From positions 211,476-275,475 of the forward strand of contig JAQFVV010013082.1 of assembly GCA_028023455.1 (NCBI GenBank): a stretch of DNA of 64,000 nt, given 5' to 3'. Both the position numbers and the translations under genes were made by a program. Source of the DNA: Epiperipatus broadwayi. Its lineage: Eukaryota > Onychophora > Udeonychophora > Euonychophora > Peripatidae. Under the pieces are notes generated by a model. The model saw nothing but the letters and a program-made list of their open reading frames with translations, ran no database searches and was not told where the DNA came from. Positions 44,040 through 57,179 of the stretch are shown one piece after another. The stretch's first letter is position 1. Each line of letters starts with the position of its first letter.

Positions 44040-45330
44040 TAAAGGAAAAACAAAAAAAAATAGAAAAAAAAATTAATTAATACACTATCAAAGCAAACTT
44101 TCAAACTCAAAATACTTAAAGGTTATAAGTTATAAAATATTGATTATACTATATGCTAAAAGATTATAAATTATAAAATATGAATGTTAATAAATAATGT
44201 CAGTGCAAAGTGTTGTAGTTTGCAGGGAGGGGAGATGATGGTTTTGCCAGCTCAAAATACTGGCATGCACAGGGAAGGGGTTCTAAAATATGAATTATAC
44301 TATATGACAAAAGATTATAACTTGTAAAATATGAAATAAAGCACATTATTTTTACAAATAATAGGATTTTTAGTTTTTTCTTACCAGAATATCTTGGTTT
44401 GCTACTGTTGTTCACTTAAAATCTATATGGGTTCTAGAAATTGGTTTGCCTCATTTTAGCATGCTGTTATAAAGTTGACATTATTTCACATGTAATAAGA
44501 AAAACAATTTTCAGTGATAATTATAAAACAAAAATGCTAATTTCATACAGCTATACTTTATCAAATCATGTGAGTAAATACTTTGCATTAACATATTTTA
44601 TCACAATTTACATAAATCTTTCAAAAATCAAAATGCAGTTTATGTTTGCTATAAGCCTATGAAAGAAATCAAAAGGCAATTTATGTTTTCTACCTTAAAA
44701 AAAAATAAAAAACCTAATTAACCTACTTTTCATTAATATTTAAAAAATAAAACAACAAAATTTCATCTATATTTAAAAAATAAAAGATATTCAACAGTAT
44801 TTTAAGAATATTAAACCCAATTTTATATTTCATTACAAAATCGCCATTTATGGAATTAGTTTTTAATTTATTTAAAAGGGCACCAAGGTCTTTAATCCAT
44901 CACATCTCTCGATTCACAGTAATTAACAAAAATGTAACATTTTAGAAATTTCACCTTTTTTTCTCTGTCACTTAAATCATTTATAAGAAATTTTTCTGGG
45001 CTTAACTATTAAACAAGCATATTGACAAAGATAATTTATACATTTTTGTAAACTTAACAATTCTGCACAGACTCAGCAGGTAGGGGAGAGCATAAAGTAA
45101 GGGGTGTGTGAGAGTGGAGCCCCACACATAAAGAACTTCTTACATTTATTCATATTTTAACATTTACACGTGTTCAAGGATAGTTTTAAATGGGGATTTG
45201 GGGGCATAAGCCCCCCCCCAAAAAAAAATATGTTAAAATAGTTAAAAAAGATTACATACCATTAATAAATGAACATGCAAATATTATTTAAAATTTGAAA
45301 GTAACGGAAGAGGGAGCCTCCAATTGGATG
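44040..45330. other. Unassigned AT-rich sequence
   Basis: No gene supported. A C-run followed by an A-run lies at 45211-45228. Confidence 0.45.
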
Positions 45331-45337
45331 CTCTTTT

Positions 45338-45500
45338 CCTTCATCATCATTTTTAACTATTATCAATCTGCAGGATGAAAATCTTTCCAAATTTAATCCA
45401 GTCCCTAGCTTCTCTTCTTTATGAACACCAGAAAGCTTCATTTTATCCACACATCACATATTGGCTGTTTCTATGTCTTTTGTAATCTCTTGGAATAATT
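45338..45500 (-). pseudogene. RTE-like LINE 3' end, decayed
   Basis: The plus strand shows TCATCATCATTTTTAACTAT, CAATCTGCAGGATGAAAATC and TTTTGTAATCTCTTGGAAT in family order. Several deletions. Confidence 0.65.
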
Positions 45501-46260
45501 GTAGTTATATATCTTATAAATCATATTAATTAGAAATCTAAAAATAGAAATGAAAACATTCATTCATAGTGATGAGAATTAGAGTTTAACTTCTAATCCA
45601 ATCAAGATACTATATTATTGCATAAAAACAATGGATCATAAACTTAATATAATCTGTAATACACACACTTGGGAGCATTTGAGATCAGTGTGTAGCAATT
45701 TCTTTCTTCTAAAATTGGATTTCAAATAATTTATAAAACCAACTTAATAGGAAAGAGGCTATACTGTATTTAGAAACAGGATGTCTCTATAGAGAGAAAA
45801 AAAAACTTTCTACAAAGAATATTACATAGTTATAAATTTTTCCATACAATATTGCCATCTACAAGGAAAATTAATATAAATAAACATTGTAATATTATAT
45901 TATTTTATGCACTTTATATAATGCAAATCCGCCAGTGTATTATTTCACATTTTGAAAAATAACTATCAGTTTTGACACTCTAATAGACATCTTCAGAACT
46001 TCTTTCACTCTTTTTGAAATGTATGGAATAATAATATATTGATTTACATTGGATAAAGTGGTCAGAATAATGTGTCATTATTGTTTTTTTAAATACAAAT
46101 ATAGTTTTTACTGAAAAGTTAAAATGAATAAATATTTAGTATTTACAAGTAATATTACTGCTACATTAAAATCTATCTTTTTATAGAGATTATTCATTTT
46201 ATCACACATTTCTTCATCAAGTGCCAGATGAAAAAGTCTTATAAAAAGCCAAACTTACTA
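45501..46260. other. Mostly unassigned; weak hammerhead-like motif
   Basis: Minus-strand 45980-46010 reads TTCTGAAGATGTCTATTAGA then GTGTCAAAACTG, which looks like the hairpin-(G/A)AAA pattern of other elements here but lacks good stems. Otherwise AT-rich without genes. Confidence 0.35.
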
Positions 46261-46276
46261 TTAACTTAAGTTACAG

Positions 46277-46379
46277 TCGTCAAGTGCTGGTGGTCGAGAG
46301 GCCAGCACAGCCGCCTTACAAGTAGTTGTTCGGGTTAGCGGGTACGCTTCCCGGCCGATGCTATGTCACATGAAAAAAA
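46277..46379 (+). mobile_element. tRNA-derived SINE (family A), copy 4
   Basis: GTGGTCGAGAGGCCAGCAC (A-box) and GGGTACGCTTCCC (B-box), ending GATGCTATGTCACATGAAAA. TSD AACTTAAGTTACAG (46263-46276) matches AACTTAAGTTTACAG (46380-46394). Confidence 0.85.
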
Positions 46380-46642
46380 AACTTAAGTTTACAGTTTTAC
46401 CCTTTAACTCTGTAAATATTTTTTTAAAAATAGATTAATTACAGGATAAGAGATGAATTTTGCATAAGATTACAAATAAAATCTTTTTCCAAATTCAATA
46501 ATTAAGTGATTTGGTCTTCTTAGGCAATTTGTAATATTAGCAATTGTTTAATGATCTATCTCCATCATTGTAAATATTTGCTTCAGAAATATAAATTAAC
46601 TTTCTATTTATGTAGCTATATTTAAATATAAAAACCAAACAT

Positions 46643-46746
46643 AGTCAAGCATTGGTGGTTGAGAGGTCAGTGACAGCAGCTTTACAAGCAGTTGTCCCGG
46701 GTAAGCGGATTCGCTTCCCGGCTGATGCTATGACACATGAGGAAAA
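46643..46746 (+). mobile_element. tRNA-derived SINE (family A), copy 5
   Basis: GTGGTTGAGAGGTCAG (A-box) and GGATTCGCTTCCC (B-box), ending GATGCTATGACACATGAGG. TSD AAAACCAAACAT (46631-46642) against AAAACCCGAACAT (46745-46757). Same orientation as copy 4, 270 bp away. Confidence 0.8.
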
Positions 46747-46930
46747 AACCCGAACATATTTGCAGTATACAGAGTAGATTTTAAAGATCTAATTAAATCA
46801 AACATAAATAATCTCTTAGTTGTAATTTTTTACAAATCCATTTGTAAATAATCACGTGAGCCCATTTTACAAAGTTTCATATATTAAATAAATAAATAAT
46901 GTCTTTTTTTAAATCAAGACCTTTATTATT

Positions 46931-47365
46931 AAAACAGGCAAAACTCTTCATACAGTAGTGCCACTCAATGCCAACCAGAGTAATCAATGGATGCCAGAAG
47001 GCTTGTGCATAAAATCCTTATCTAGTGCATACTCATCCAATATCCCCAGAGTAGTTTTTGGCTTGTGGCCTAGGAGCCTTGAATCTGGGAGCACTGCACC
47101 CTAACCCTAACCCTTGTCAGTGAGGAGCCTTGAATCCTAAGATCTAGGTGCAGTGCTCCCAGATTCAAGGCTCCTAGGCCACAAGCCAAAAACTAGTCTG
47201 GGGATATTGGATGAGTAGGCACTAGATAAGGATTTTATGCACAAGCATACTGGCATCCATTGATTACTCTGGTTGGTACTGAGTGGCACTATTGTATGGA
47301 GAGTTTTGCCTGTTTTAATAACAGTAATGTGCTAGCATAAGAAATAGTGATAATGTGATGTTTAG
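46931..47365 (-). mobile_element. HRE-1 fold-back retroelement, copy 5 (longest)
   Basis: A 10-bp TSD CTTTATTATT lies at 46921-46930 and 47366-47375. The AAACATCACATTATCAC end is on the right (minus strand). The element is one large palindrome (arms AGGCAAAACTCTTCATACAG ... and complement). Both arms carry pieces of the ribozyme: plus-strand 47165-47210 has GGCCACAAGCC then AAAAACTAGTCTGGGG with CUGAUGA deleted; minus-strand 47113-47140 keeps GGCTCCTCACTGACAAGG. Confidence 0.8.
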
Positions 47366-47379
47366 CTTTATTATTTATC

Positions 47380-47718
47380 TACACATCTTCAAATTTACAT
47401 GTGTACATCATGTGTTATACAAAGTTTAACTCATCATTTTACTATGTAAGTACTAATTCACATATTATAACTGAAAGATTGAGACTGCAATGGACATAAT
47501 CATATCCAGCATCCAGAGAAGAAGAAACCCAGTGCTGGCAGCAATCCTCTCATACCCCCATCCCAGTGTCTTCCTTTAACACTCATTTAAGATGAATACA
47601 CAATTTTTGCTGTTACTTATGGATTATTTTTATTAATTATGCTTATTCATTGCTTAACATATATTTACAATATTTTTTTTGAAATATGCCAAAAACGTTT
47701 TTAATAATTAATTTTACA
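47380..47718. other. Unassigned sequence
   Basis: No gene or repeat copy recognised. Confidence 0.45.
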
Positions 47719-47720
47719 AT

Positions 47721-48369
47721 CATTATTGCATAGTTTAACATCTTCTAATGTAAGCATGAAATAAATTATATTATTTCATAAGTGTTAATATGATTATTAA
47801 AAGAAATGGATGTAAAATGAATGATTTAATATATTCACATTTTCATTTCAAGACACTTAAGTTTGGCCTATATGAATATATTTAGGTTTGAAAATAAGAT
47901 TGTCATTCTTATTTTGTCAATGTCTATCCTTACATTTAACATCACTGATTTAATCTTATGTATAGAGCTAGTGAGAAAGGTTTATTATTACCTTTTAAAT
48001 AGAATTACAATCTGACCATGCACTAATAAAATTCATTGATTATTACGTAGTTTAATATCATCTAATATTAGCACAAAGTAAATTATTTCAGACATGCTAA
48101 TAAGATTATCCAAAAGAAATAAATATAAGTGAATGATTTGATATATTCCCATTCTTGTTTCAAGACACTTAAGATTGGCCTATGTAAGTGCATTTAGGTT
48201 TAAATATAAGACAGTCATTTTTATTTTCTTAAAGTATTTATCTTGTGGCTGTAATGACAGAATCTCCATATTTAACATCATTGATTTAATATATGTATGG
48301 TGCTAGTGAGGCAGGGTTATTATCTTTTAAATAGAATTATGATCTGACACTGTGCTAATGAAATTCATT
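47721..48369 (+). repeat. Diverged tandem duplication, ~320-bp unit
   Basis: 47721-48037 and 48038-48369 align along their length: CAAGACACTTAAGTTTGGCC against CAAGACACTTAAGATTGGCC, TTTAACATCACTGATTTAAT against TTTAACATCATTGATTTAAT, and ATTCATTGATTATTAC at both ends. No coding signal. Confidence 0.8.
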
Positions 48370-49905
48370 GATTATTACATAATTGTTTTAGAGAGATTAA
48401 ATTGCCTTAGGTTAAATTCCTAGTTTCAAACTTCACACTCAAATAAAAGAGTATGATACTTTAAATATAATTGTCACCTAATGTTTTTTTTATATTATTT
48501 ACTGTCACATATAATTTTTCTAGTTTGTTAAACTTCAATTATCTAACCTTTATGTGTTATTTAATAACTTACTACTATTTATGGCTCTGAATCCAAATTT
48601 ATAAATGTTTCATTTAACCTTTTTAGTAATCAGTTCAAAACTAGTTTTATTTCTGTTGATCAGCTTAATGTTAATCTCTTAGAGTTATCTAGAGGGTCCA
48701 TTTTCCAATTTCCCACTTATTTGACAATAAAATTTGAAAGTTTTTGGTACTATCTATATATTTGCTTACCTAACCAATCCTATATTTATGAACAACAGTT
48801 ATGATTTTAATGGTTAAAAACTGTCATGTGAGAACCTGTATTCTTATGATTTTAATTGCAAGTGTGTGTGAACACACACACTTTTTTAAAAATTAAAAAA
48901 GATCTATATAACTTTAATATGAAAATATTTGTTATATATTCAGCATATATTCATATATCAATTTTTAATTTTTATCATATAATCATTACTGCATATTCTA
49001 TTCATGATTCACAATATAATAATAAAATCTGAACTAATATATTCAGCTAAGTAAAAAAAAATAAATAAAACCCACTTCATAAAGAATACATACATATATA
49101 TACAAAAAATATAGATGTATATTGATTTATTAATTGCAAAATAAAATCTCTAGTTTTCAGAATCACAAAGAGATTTTAATACAAAGATCATGAATTGACT
49201 TTCTAGCACAGATTTCTCTTCTCAAAGTGGTCGCTGAAGTTGCATAGTATTATCTCTTATTCAAATCTTGAAAATAAAAGAGTTCATATTTTTTATAATT
49301 TATTTATGCATTTATAATTATTTTTGCAAAATATCCGAATTGTTTATTTTTTGATAAGAATATGATGTTTACATTCAGATATTATTCAAAAATATTTATC
49401 ATTTTTAAGGCATACACGCCAAGAGAAATGTAAGAATGTATAGAAGGAAATTGCAATTGGCTGAGAAGGAAAACTTTTGTAACCATAATAAACTGTTATT
49501 TTGTCATTTTGTAATAATTATGAATAGAATTTAACTTTTTTATGACATAACTTCATTGTTTTATGAATTCTTTACAAAACTATATTATGATATTAGAAAT
49601 ATATTTCAAATACATGATTATTGCCAGGGGTGAAATAACAAAGCTACTATTCTGATTACGTATTTCAGTTTATTACTGCTTTTTATATATTTTCAAAATT
49701 GAAATTTTAATTTAAGGAATAGTTTATATTTTAAAACTAAATTTAAAAAATGGTAAAATATAATGAAAAATAAAAGTTACTTTTTAAAATTAAAAATTGA
49801 AATAGTAACTAAAATGGCCACTAGGGGTTGTCAAAAATGTGGTATGTGAAAACACTAACTTATTTATAATTACTTTTAGGAATAATAATTTACTTTGTTT
49901 ATTGC
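48370..49905. other. Unassigned AT-rich sequence
   Basis: No gene or repeat family recognised. Confidence 0.5.
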
Positions 49906-49909
49906 TATT

Positions 49910-50270
49910 CATTATCATCATCATTTTCAACAATTATTGATCCATTATAGGATGAAGACCCTTCTCCAGCCTCTCTACTCAGTATCACCAATGCACACTT
50001 TTTTATTTCATACATCTATCTCACATGTGATCTGTTTCTAGGTCTTTTACATTCTCTTGTACTCCAGTTTAAGATTTCAACTGTTTATTTGTCAGCATCT
50101 TTTCTAGCAATATGTCCAGCCCAACACTATTTCAGCCTGTTAATTGTTTCAACGATGTCAGTACCATCTGTTTGAGCTCTCACTCATGTATTTCATTTTC
50201 TGCTTCTTATTACTTGTAACATGCATCAATCCATATTTCATTGAGTGGTCTGAAAACTCTGTATTGCTCT
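49910..50270 (-). pseudogene. RTE-like LINE 3' end, longer but decayed copy
   Basis: The minus strand runs from RPLNEIWIDAC (upstream segment, like QRSMERCMLGVTRR) through decayed VGLDILLEKMLTNK (intact: WAGHIARRDDNRW) to CCATTATAGG and the GATGATGAT tail. Multiple stops and frameshifts. Confidence 0.7.
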
Positions 50271-50761
50271 TCTGTTAAGTGTCCAAATCTCATGTATTTA
50301 GACTGGTTTCTGATTTTTGGCCTTCTTCAGCAAGTACTTTAGGACCTAATGCATTCACATGTACATGAAAACATTGAATTATCTTATTCAAGCAAGATAA
50401 TTATCTGAAATTTAAAATATTTTTAAGTATAAATATATAGATCTGATATTAGTCCAATAATTTAACCATGCTGGGGCTAAAATAATACAAAACAATAAAG
50501 TATGTGAACATCTTGTTGCATTACTGGTTTGCATTCACTTAAATATTTCAAAATTGTCTTTTGCTCTTCGAATAGTACTTTACTGTTACATTATAAATTG
50601 TTATTCAATTTGAGGTTGCAAATAAATCATTAATATTATTGATGTAACTCTAAAAAAGTTATGGATATAATATTAAATGCTATTATTATTTTTAGTAACT
50701 TTGGTTGCCTCTATCTGATTTAAAACAAGAACTTATTAAGGACAATATATATGAAACATGT

Positions 50762-50943
<182 letters not shown>

Positions 50944-51250
50944 GTGTGTCTGTCTGTCTGTCTGTCTCTGTCTGTCTGTCTATCTATCAATCTATTTAAC
51001 TCTATCTAACTCTATCTACTTTTTCAATCTGTCTGTTTATCGGTCTGTCTACCAGCTTGTCTGCTTATCTACTTGTCTATTTATGTATCAGGCTGTCTGT
51101 CTATCCATCCATTAACTTATCTCTTTATCTATCTACCTGTCTGTTGTTTTCTTGCTTAGTCATTTATGTGTTTACATGTATATGCAAAAATTTATTTTCC
51201 TGTCTGTCTACCTACCTAACTACCTCCCTCCCTCCCTACCTAACCTACCT

Positions 51251-51251
51251 A

Positions 51252-51341
<90 letters not shown>

Positions 51342-51342
51342 A

Positions 51343-51402
<60 letters not shown>

Positions 51403-51415
51403 CATCCATCTATCC

Positions 51416-51496
<81 letters not shown>
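51251..51496 (+). repeat. (ATCT)n microsatellite, second array
   Basis: About 245 bp of ATCT with a few substitutions (near 51341 and 51402-51415). Flanked by (CCTA)/(CCTC) variants. Confidence 0.95.
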
Positions 51497-51497
<1 letters not shown>

Positions 51498-51519
51498 TTC
51501 TTCTGCCCGCCTACTTATC

Positions 51520-54240
51520 TTATTAACTACTTAAAACTGTTTTCCATCATACCTATCTACTTATCTATTCTTTCAGCTATCCATCCATTTGTCTATATAT
51601 GTGTCATTCTGTGTGTGTGTATATATATATATGCAATTATCCACTTTGAAAAAGTTTTTAAATTATTCTTTAAAAAAAAAAATAATTTGAAATTCAATTT
51701 GATTTGATCGATGTGACACGAAATTACCTTTAAAGTCAACGATTGTTGCATTACTGAGTTTTAAAGGCTATTTATAATTCTTAAAGCTTAATTTTAAGTA
51801 TTTTTGATTTTAAGTAAATTACTTAAAATTTTGATTGGCAATTACAAAAACTATTCTCCCAGACTATGAAAGTCTAAATGAAAGAAAAGATTAATCCATG
51901 CAATATCAAAAACAATTTATAGATATAAAGATTTATTTAGGGTAGATTAAACTATTACCTCATTATTTATTATTGGATAATAGCATTTTTCTTACTGCTT
52001 AATGGAAGTTAACGTTCATCCTTCAAAATAATCAGTTAAATCTTTTTTTACGTAGTAACTGAAGTAAAATTTCAGGAAATAAAATAGCCCCCAAATACCC
52101 CATCTGCTGCTAGACTGTGTATTAAAATATTAACATCCGGCTAGTGAATTAAAAGTGAAATCGCAGGAATTTTATTGACATTTAAAGGCAATTGGGAAAT
52201 AGAATTTCTTTACAAATCTTGAACAAAAGCGCCACAAACTATTAGGGCTTAAAGCTGACAAAACAACAATTGGTGACAGAATAAATATCTTAAGCATTAG
52301 TTTCAACTAATACACAGTTGGAAATAAAATATGCCGATGCTGTAAGTCTAGCCCCCCCCCTCTGCAAAATTAAAATTGTGTAAAAATTAATAATAACATT
52401 AATAAAATACCTATTTTCTATACTTACGTTATTTTTATTGGTCCACAATCTACTTTGTAATTTAATGAAAATCTAGTCAAGTACAAATATCAAAAAAGTG
52501 GTTAATCTATTTTTATTATAAAAATATCTGTGTGTGTTTAAATATCAAAAATCATATAAAACACTGAATAATGTTTTTTTCATCGAATGGATACTAAATC
52601 ACTACTTTAACATATATGTCTATCTCCTCTAGAGAAACTTTTTGGTGTTTATACAGTAATGTTTGATTAAAAAAATTGCCTAATTTCTTGCTAGACATGT
52701 TTGTGTCACTCAAACCTGATATTATCTATATCTTGGGAAATCAATTGAAATTGTAAGAAACAAACAATCAATCAATATTAAATATTCTTTAAGGTTCAAT
52801 ATGATCTTGAAACGGTCAGCTTTGACAATCATACTCTTTCACCTACTATATACTATAGTAGTATTTCTATCTATGTATCTATCACCAAATCCTTGTATAG
52901 CAGGTTAAAATTGTATTAAAATCAGGCTAAATTTAAACATAAAGGTATTAGTTATGTATGTGTGCATATATCTTAGCATACAGTATGAAAATTGTATCTG
53001 TATATGTAAAAACCCATATACACACACACATATATTTCTAGGAGTAAATAAATGAAAACTGCGTTGTGTGTGTAACAAGAGACTACCTATATGCAGGAAA
53101 GAATAATGTTAACAGGTTTAAAACATTATAACTTTCTTTATTTAAAATATTCTAAAAAAATTAATATTTGAAATTGTATAGTTATGCATATATCGCTAAA
53201 TTAAATTAATCAAGTTACATATATAACCAGATGTTTTCCATCTGTAGATTTGTTTTAAAAAAAAAAAGGTATTATAAAACTTAATTTTTCTCGCTGTGAT
53301 GTGACCTAATTACAAAATTAAAAGTAACACTAAGTTGTAGAATAAATTATCCAGAGTAATTAGAAAGAAATCGTGAATGACCAGCTGTAAAACTGAGCTG
53401 TAAGAAATAAAAAAAACAGCATGATTCTACAATTCTAGGAATATAGCGAGAAAATTAGCAAAACAAATCTAAAAACTTACTATAACCGAGAAGAGGGGGG
53501 TGGGTAAGTTGATAATATAAGCCTCTGCAGCCATTTTGAATTTATTCGGACATTATTTCAAGTCAATTCATTGACAACTTATGTTTTAAAATTGTTAATT
53601 ATAATGCAGTCTGAGTAGAAGGCAATTTTTCTTGCCTTCCTGACCCAGGAAGTCTACCATGCAGAGAGCAGATGAATATAAATAAATTGCTGACATAGAA
53701 ACTAAGCTTTAAACTGCTTCAGGCCATGCTTAGATTCACTGCTAATATAACATTATATTTTTGAAAATAAAGTATTTCAAGTCAAATTAAAGTTATTAAT
53801 AATTTATATTTCTTGATATTTAATAAATATAGTGTAAATTATTTTTTAAAAAAATATAAAACTGTAATAAATTTGCAAATAAACAAGTTTTGGGGCAATA
53901 TAACTATTTACTTTAAACAATGTCATAAAATACCAAACATTTTACAGCCTTGGCAACAGACAACATGACAGGGCAGGACTTATATCTATTGTAAGAGCAG
54001 GAATTTTGAATTTACCACCTTCTAGTGCAAATTTTTCAGTGAAAATTATATATAATAAAATATATCATTTTACACGCATTTTAACGTATAATACTTATGA
54101 AAAAATTTACCAGGGGGCGAATTGGTCAAAAAACTAAATAATTCGCATCAATCAATCCTTAAGTTAAAAAAGATATAATAAAATTTACTGTAATTAATAG
54201 CAACAACAATGAGAAACAAATTTATTTTATTATAATAACT
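51520..54240. other. Unique sequence, possible conserved non-coding segments
   Basis: No gene supported. 51880-52330 and 53260-53740 are complex, non-repetitive stretches (for example GCCACAAACTATTAGGGC near 52231), unlike the simple AT-rich DNA around. A (C)9 lies near 52352. I see no long frame. Confidence 0.35.
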
Positions 54241-54883
54241 GATTACGAAAAGGCAATCAATTGAGTATAAAAAAATCTGTAAACTAAAACCAGTTAATCT
54301 TTTCAAATTCAGATGTTTTTTTAGTATTGCATCTGGTTAAAGTTTTTGGAAATATTCAACCTTTTATTTCTATATGAAATTTTTATTTTGTAATAAAACT
54401 CAATAAATTGGATTGATTATTTTTAAATTTAATTTTACAAATGAAAAATATTCCAAACAATCATAATTGAATTTGCAACTATTCAGAAAATGAACTGTAA
54501 ATATGAACAAAGGTCTAATACATAACACAATGGTCATACATTGACATGAAAGTAAAATCTCTTAGAAAATAAATAAATTTGTTTGTAGTTTACATTGTTT
54601 TCATTAAATTAAAGCAAAAAAATGGGTACTTATGACAAATCTATCAAATTCTGGTTTAAAATCTGATATTTGTTTTAAAATTTCAACATTATTTGAAAAT
54701 ATTTTAACACCATGTCAATTCTAACAGATAATGATGTTTACCCAAACTATGGGTTTCTTTGTGAATGCTACAGTCAAGTTTATTAACTTTTAATTTTAAA
54801 AATTTAACAAATAAAATCAGAATATATCTTCCTGAAGGTTTGCAATGATGGTGTTTTAGTTGTATATTTATATTAGACTATTT

Positions 54884-55157
54884 CCGTCATCTAATATGAG
54901 TTCTGAATGTCTTGAGAAAAAGTCAATAGTCAAGAATAGTCCAGGTTCAAATCCCATGCTATACTGTCACTGGTCAAACCAACAACACCTGAAAAAGAGG
55001 GGAGGATAATACTTCTCAAAATGTTGTGCATTTACTAGGCTGTTTGATGTACTATTACTAACAGTTGAATATATATTGAATATATAAATATAGTTAATTT
55101 TTTCTAAAGACATTCAATAATCATATTGGATCATGGAAATAGTTCAATATATAAATA
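54884..55157 (+). mobile_element. tRNA-related fold-back element, relative of 1605-2455
   Basis: B-box GGTTCAAATCCC near 54944, then CTGAAAAAGAGGGGAGGATA ... CTTCTCAAAATG and ACTATTACTAACAGTTGA, collinear with 2230-2355. 54884-54925 is an inverted copy of the 3' end at 55107-55157. CUGAAAAAG plus GAGGGG/CUUCUC hairpin plus AAAA resembles a decayed hammerhead. Confidence 0.55.
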
Positions 55158-57179
55158 CAATCAGAATGTATTTGTGTATTTTTTTGTCTTAAATAATTAG
55201 TGACCAATGAATGTGTAAAAATAATAATAAATAATTAATAAATTGGGGGGGATCATTTTTTAGAATCAACTCTTCCATGAAAAGTAGGCCAGAAAAAAGT
55301 GAGCTTTATAGGCATTTTTTTCTATCATTAACAATAAATCTTAGGTGACTGTCTGTAAGATACTGATCTCTTCAGACTTTTTTTCAAACTAAAAATCAAT
55401 AAAATCAGGACTTCAGAAATTGTATTACAAAAAAAATCCTGCACTAAACCTAGTTATGTTAAGCAATATAATTTTCTTCCTCTTTTCCTTATGTATTGAC
55501 TTTTATATGTTACATATCATACTATTTACAACATTTTTATACTATAAAATTGTTAAACATTGTTGAACTATTGTTTAACTATTGTTAAAATGTTTAAGAA
55601 GGTCAGAAATGGTATTATATGCTAAAAATAGTTTCAATAATGGTAAAATAATGACCTAAGACAGAAGAATTTTGAGGGAAGCACCCAACAATGATCAAAA
55701 AAGATGAATCTGGCAAAATTAAAATTACAAATTTTATAACCTGTATTTTTTTGTTATTTAGATTTAGTCCAATTTTATAAATATTATAATTCTTGTGCAT
55801 GGAATACAACATATAATATTTGTTAAATGCTAAAATAAGATATTGACTCAGAATTTACAAGTAGTAGAGAATTGATTGACTTTTACATATTTGAGTTTGC
55901 ACACATGACTATCTAATAAACAGGATCTGACCAAGAGTATCCGTTGCTTTTTGCATGATAAAATATTGATTCACGATGAAAACAGTCCTTTTATCATTTT
56001 CTATTTCCTTTTTGTTTTTAATTTTACTTACATTTAACTTATTATAAGACCTTATTATCATAAGCTTTTTTTCCAGCTGCTATATTTTTACAACTAACTG
56101 CATCATTGGTTTGTGTTTTATGTGTTCAAGTATATTTTAATCCTTAAATTACATATACAACAATTCAGATTCAATAAATATGTAAGGATATAAGTGTGTC
56201 AAGCCCTTAGTGAAAAGCAATGATGAGTACAGATTTAGAGATCTATAAATCAGCATAAAATAAAATATTGAACGATGATTGGAGACAGAAGTTTTACTTG
56301 ATTAACAATTTTATATTTGAGTAGCCTTATATAAGAATTCTCAATGATAATAAATATGCAAAAAATCTAACAAAGGTGATCAGACACAGCAAAGTATAAT
56401 TAGGTCACCACACTTGGCTAGTGTACCATTAAAGCAATAAAATAGTTTAATATTTGGAATATCAGTAAGAGTAATAGGAATAAAATTAAAACAAATATTG
56501 TGGAAACAATAAAGGTAAAGATTTTTTCCTAAATATAATGCAAACCTTCACTTAATGTAAGCTCTTTAACATTTGAATGTAAGACAGAGCAAGTAGATAA
56601 GGATCTGTGTCAACTTAAAATAGATATTGCTGCTCATTGTAAAATTATTTTGAGAAAAAGAACACTTAACCCTTATCCATTCTGACATTCTATTGTTCCA
56701 CCTGGTGAGAATTTTTGGAAATGCTCAACTTTACCATTTTTATAAAATCTTTATTTTATATTATCACTCAAAAAATTAAACTTGATTTACTTTTAATTTA
56801 ATTTTATAAGTAAATAATATCCTTAAAAAATTACATTTGACCATTTTAAATATATAATGCTGACTTGTAAATATAAGAATATATCATAAATGTCTTCACA
56901 GATATTTATGTAAATATTAAAACTAAAAATGAACAAATTCATTTTTATTTCAAGTTTGTTTTCTGAATGAAGAAGGTAGATTTATTATAACTATAAAATT
57001 CTTCTTTAAAATATATTTTCTTACAACAATTACAATATTTTAAAAGATTTTAACACCAAGTCAATTTTGCTAGATAATGACATAAAAATCAATGTCAACT
57101 TTTTTTAATATTACAGTCAAGCTTATTAATTAACTTATATTTCTAAAAATAGAAGATAAATGAATAAGTTGAAGATTTT

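Noticed and set aside
45980-46010. Minus-strand CUGAAGA plus hairpin plus AAAACUG as a ribozyme
   Set aside because: Stems are weak, GAAA is not intact and no terminal repeats or TSD were found.
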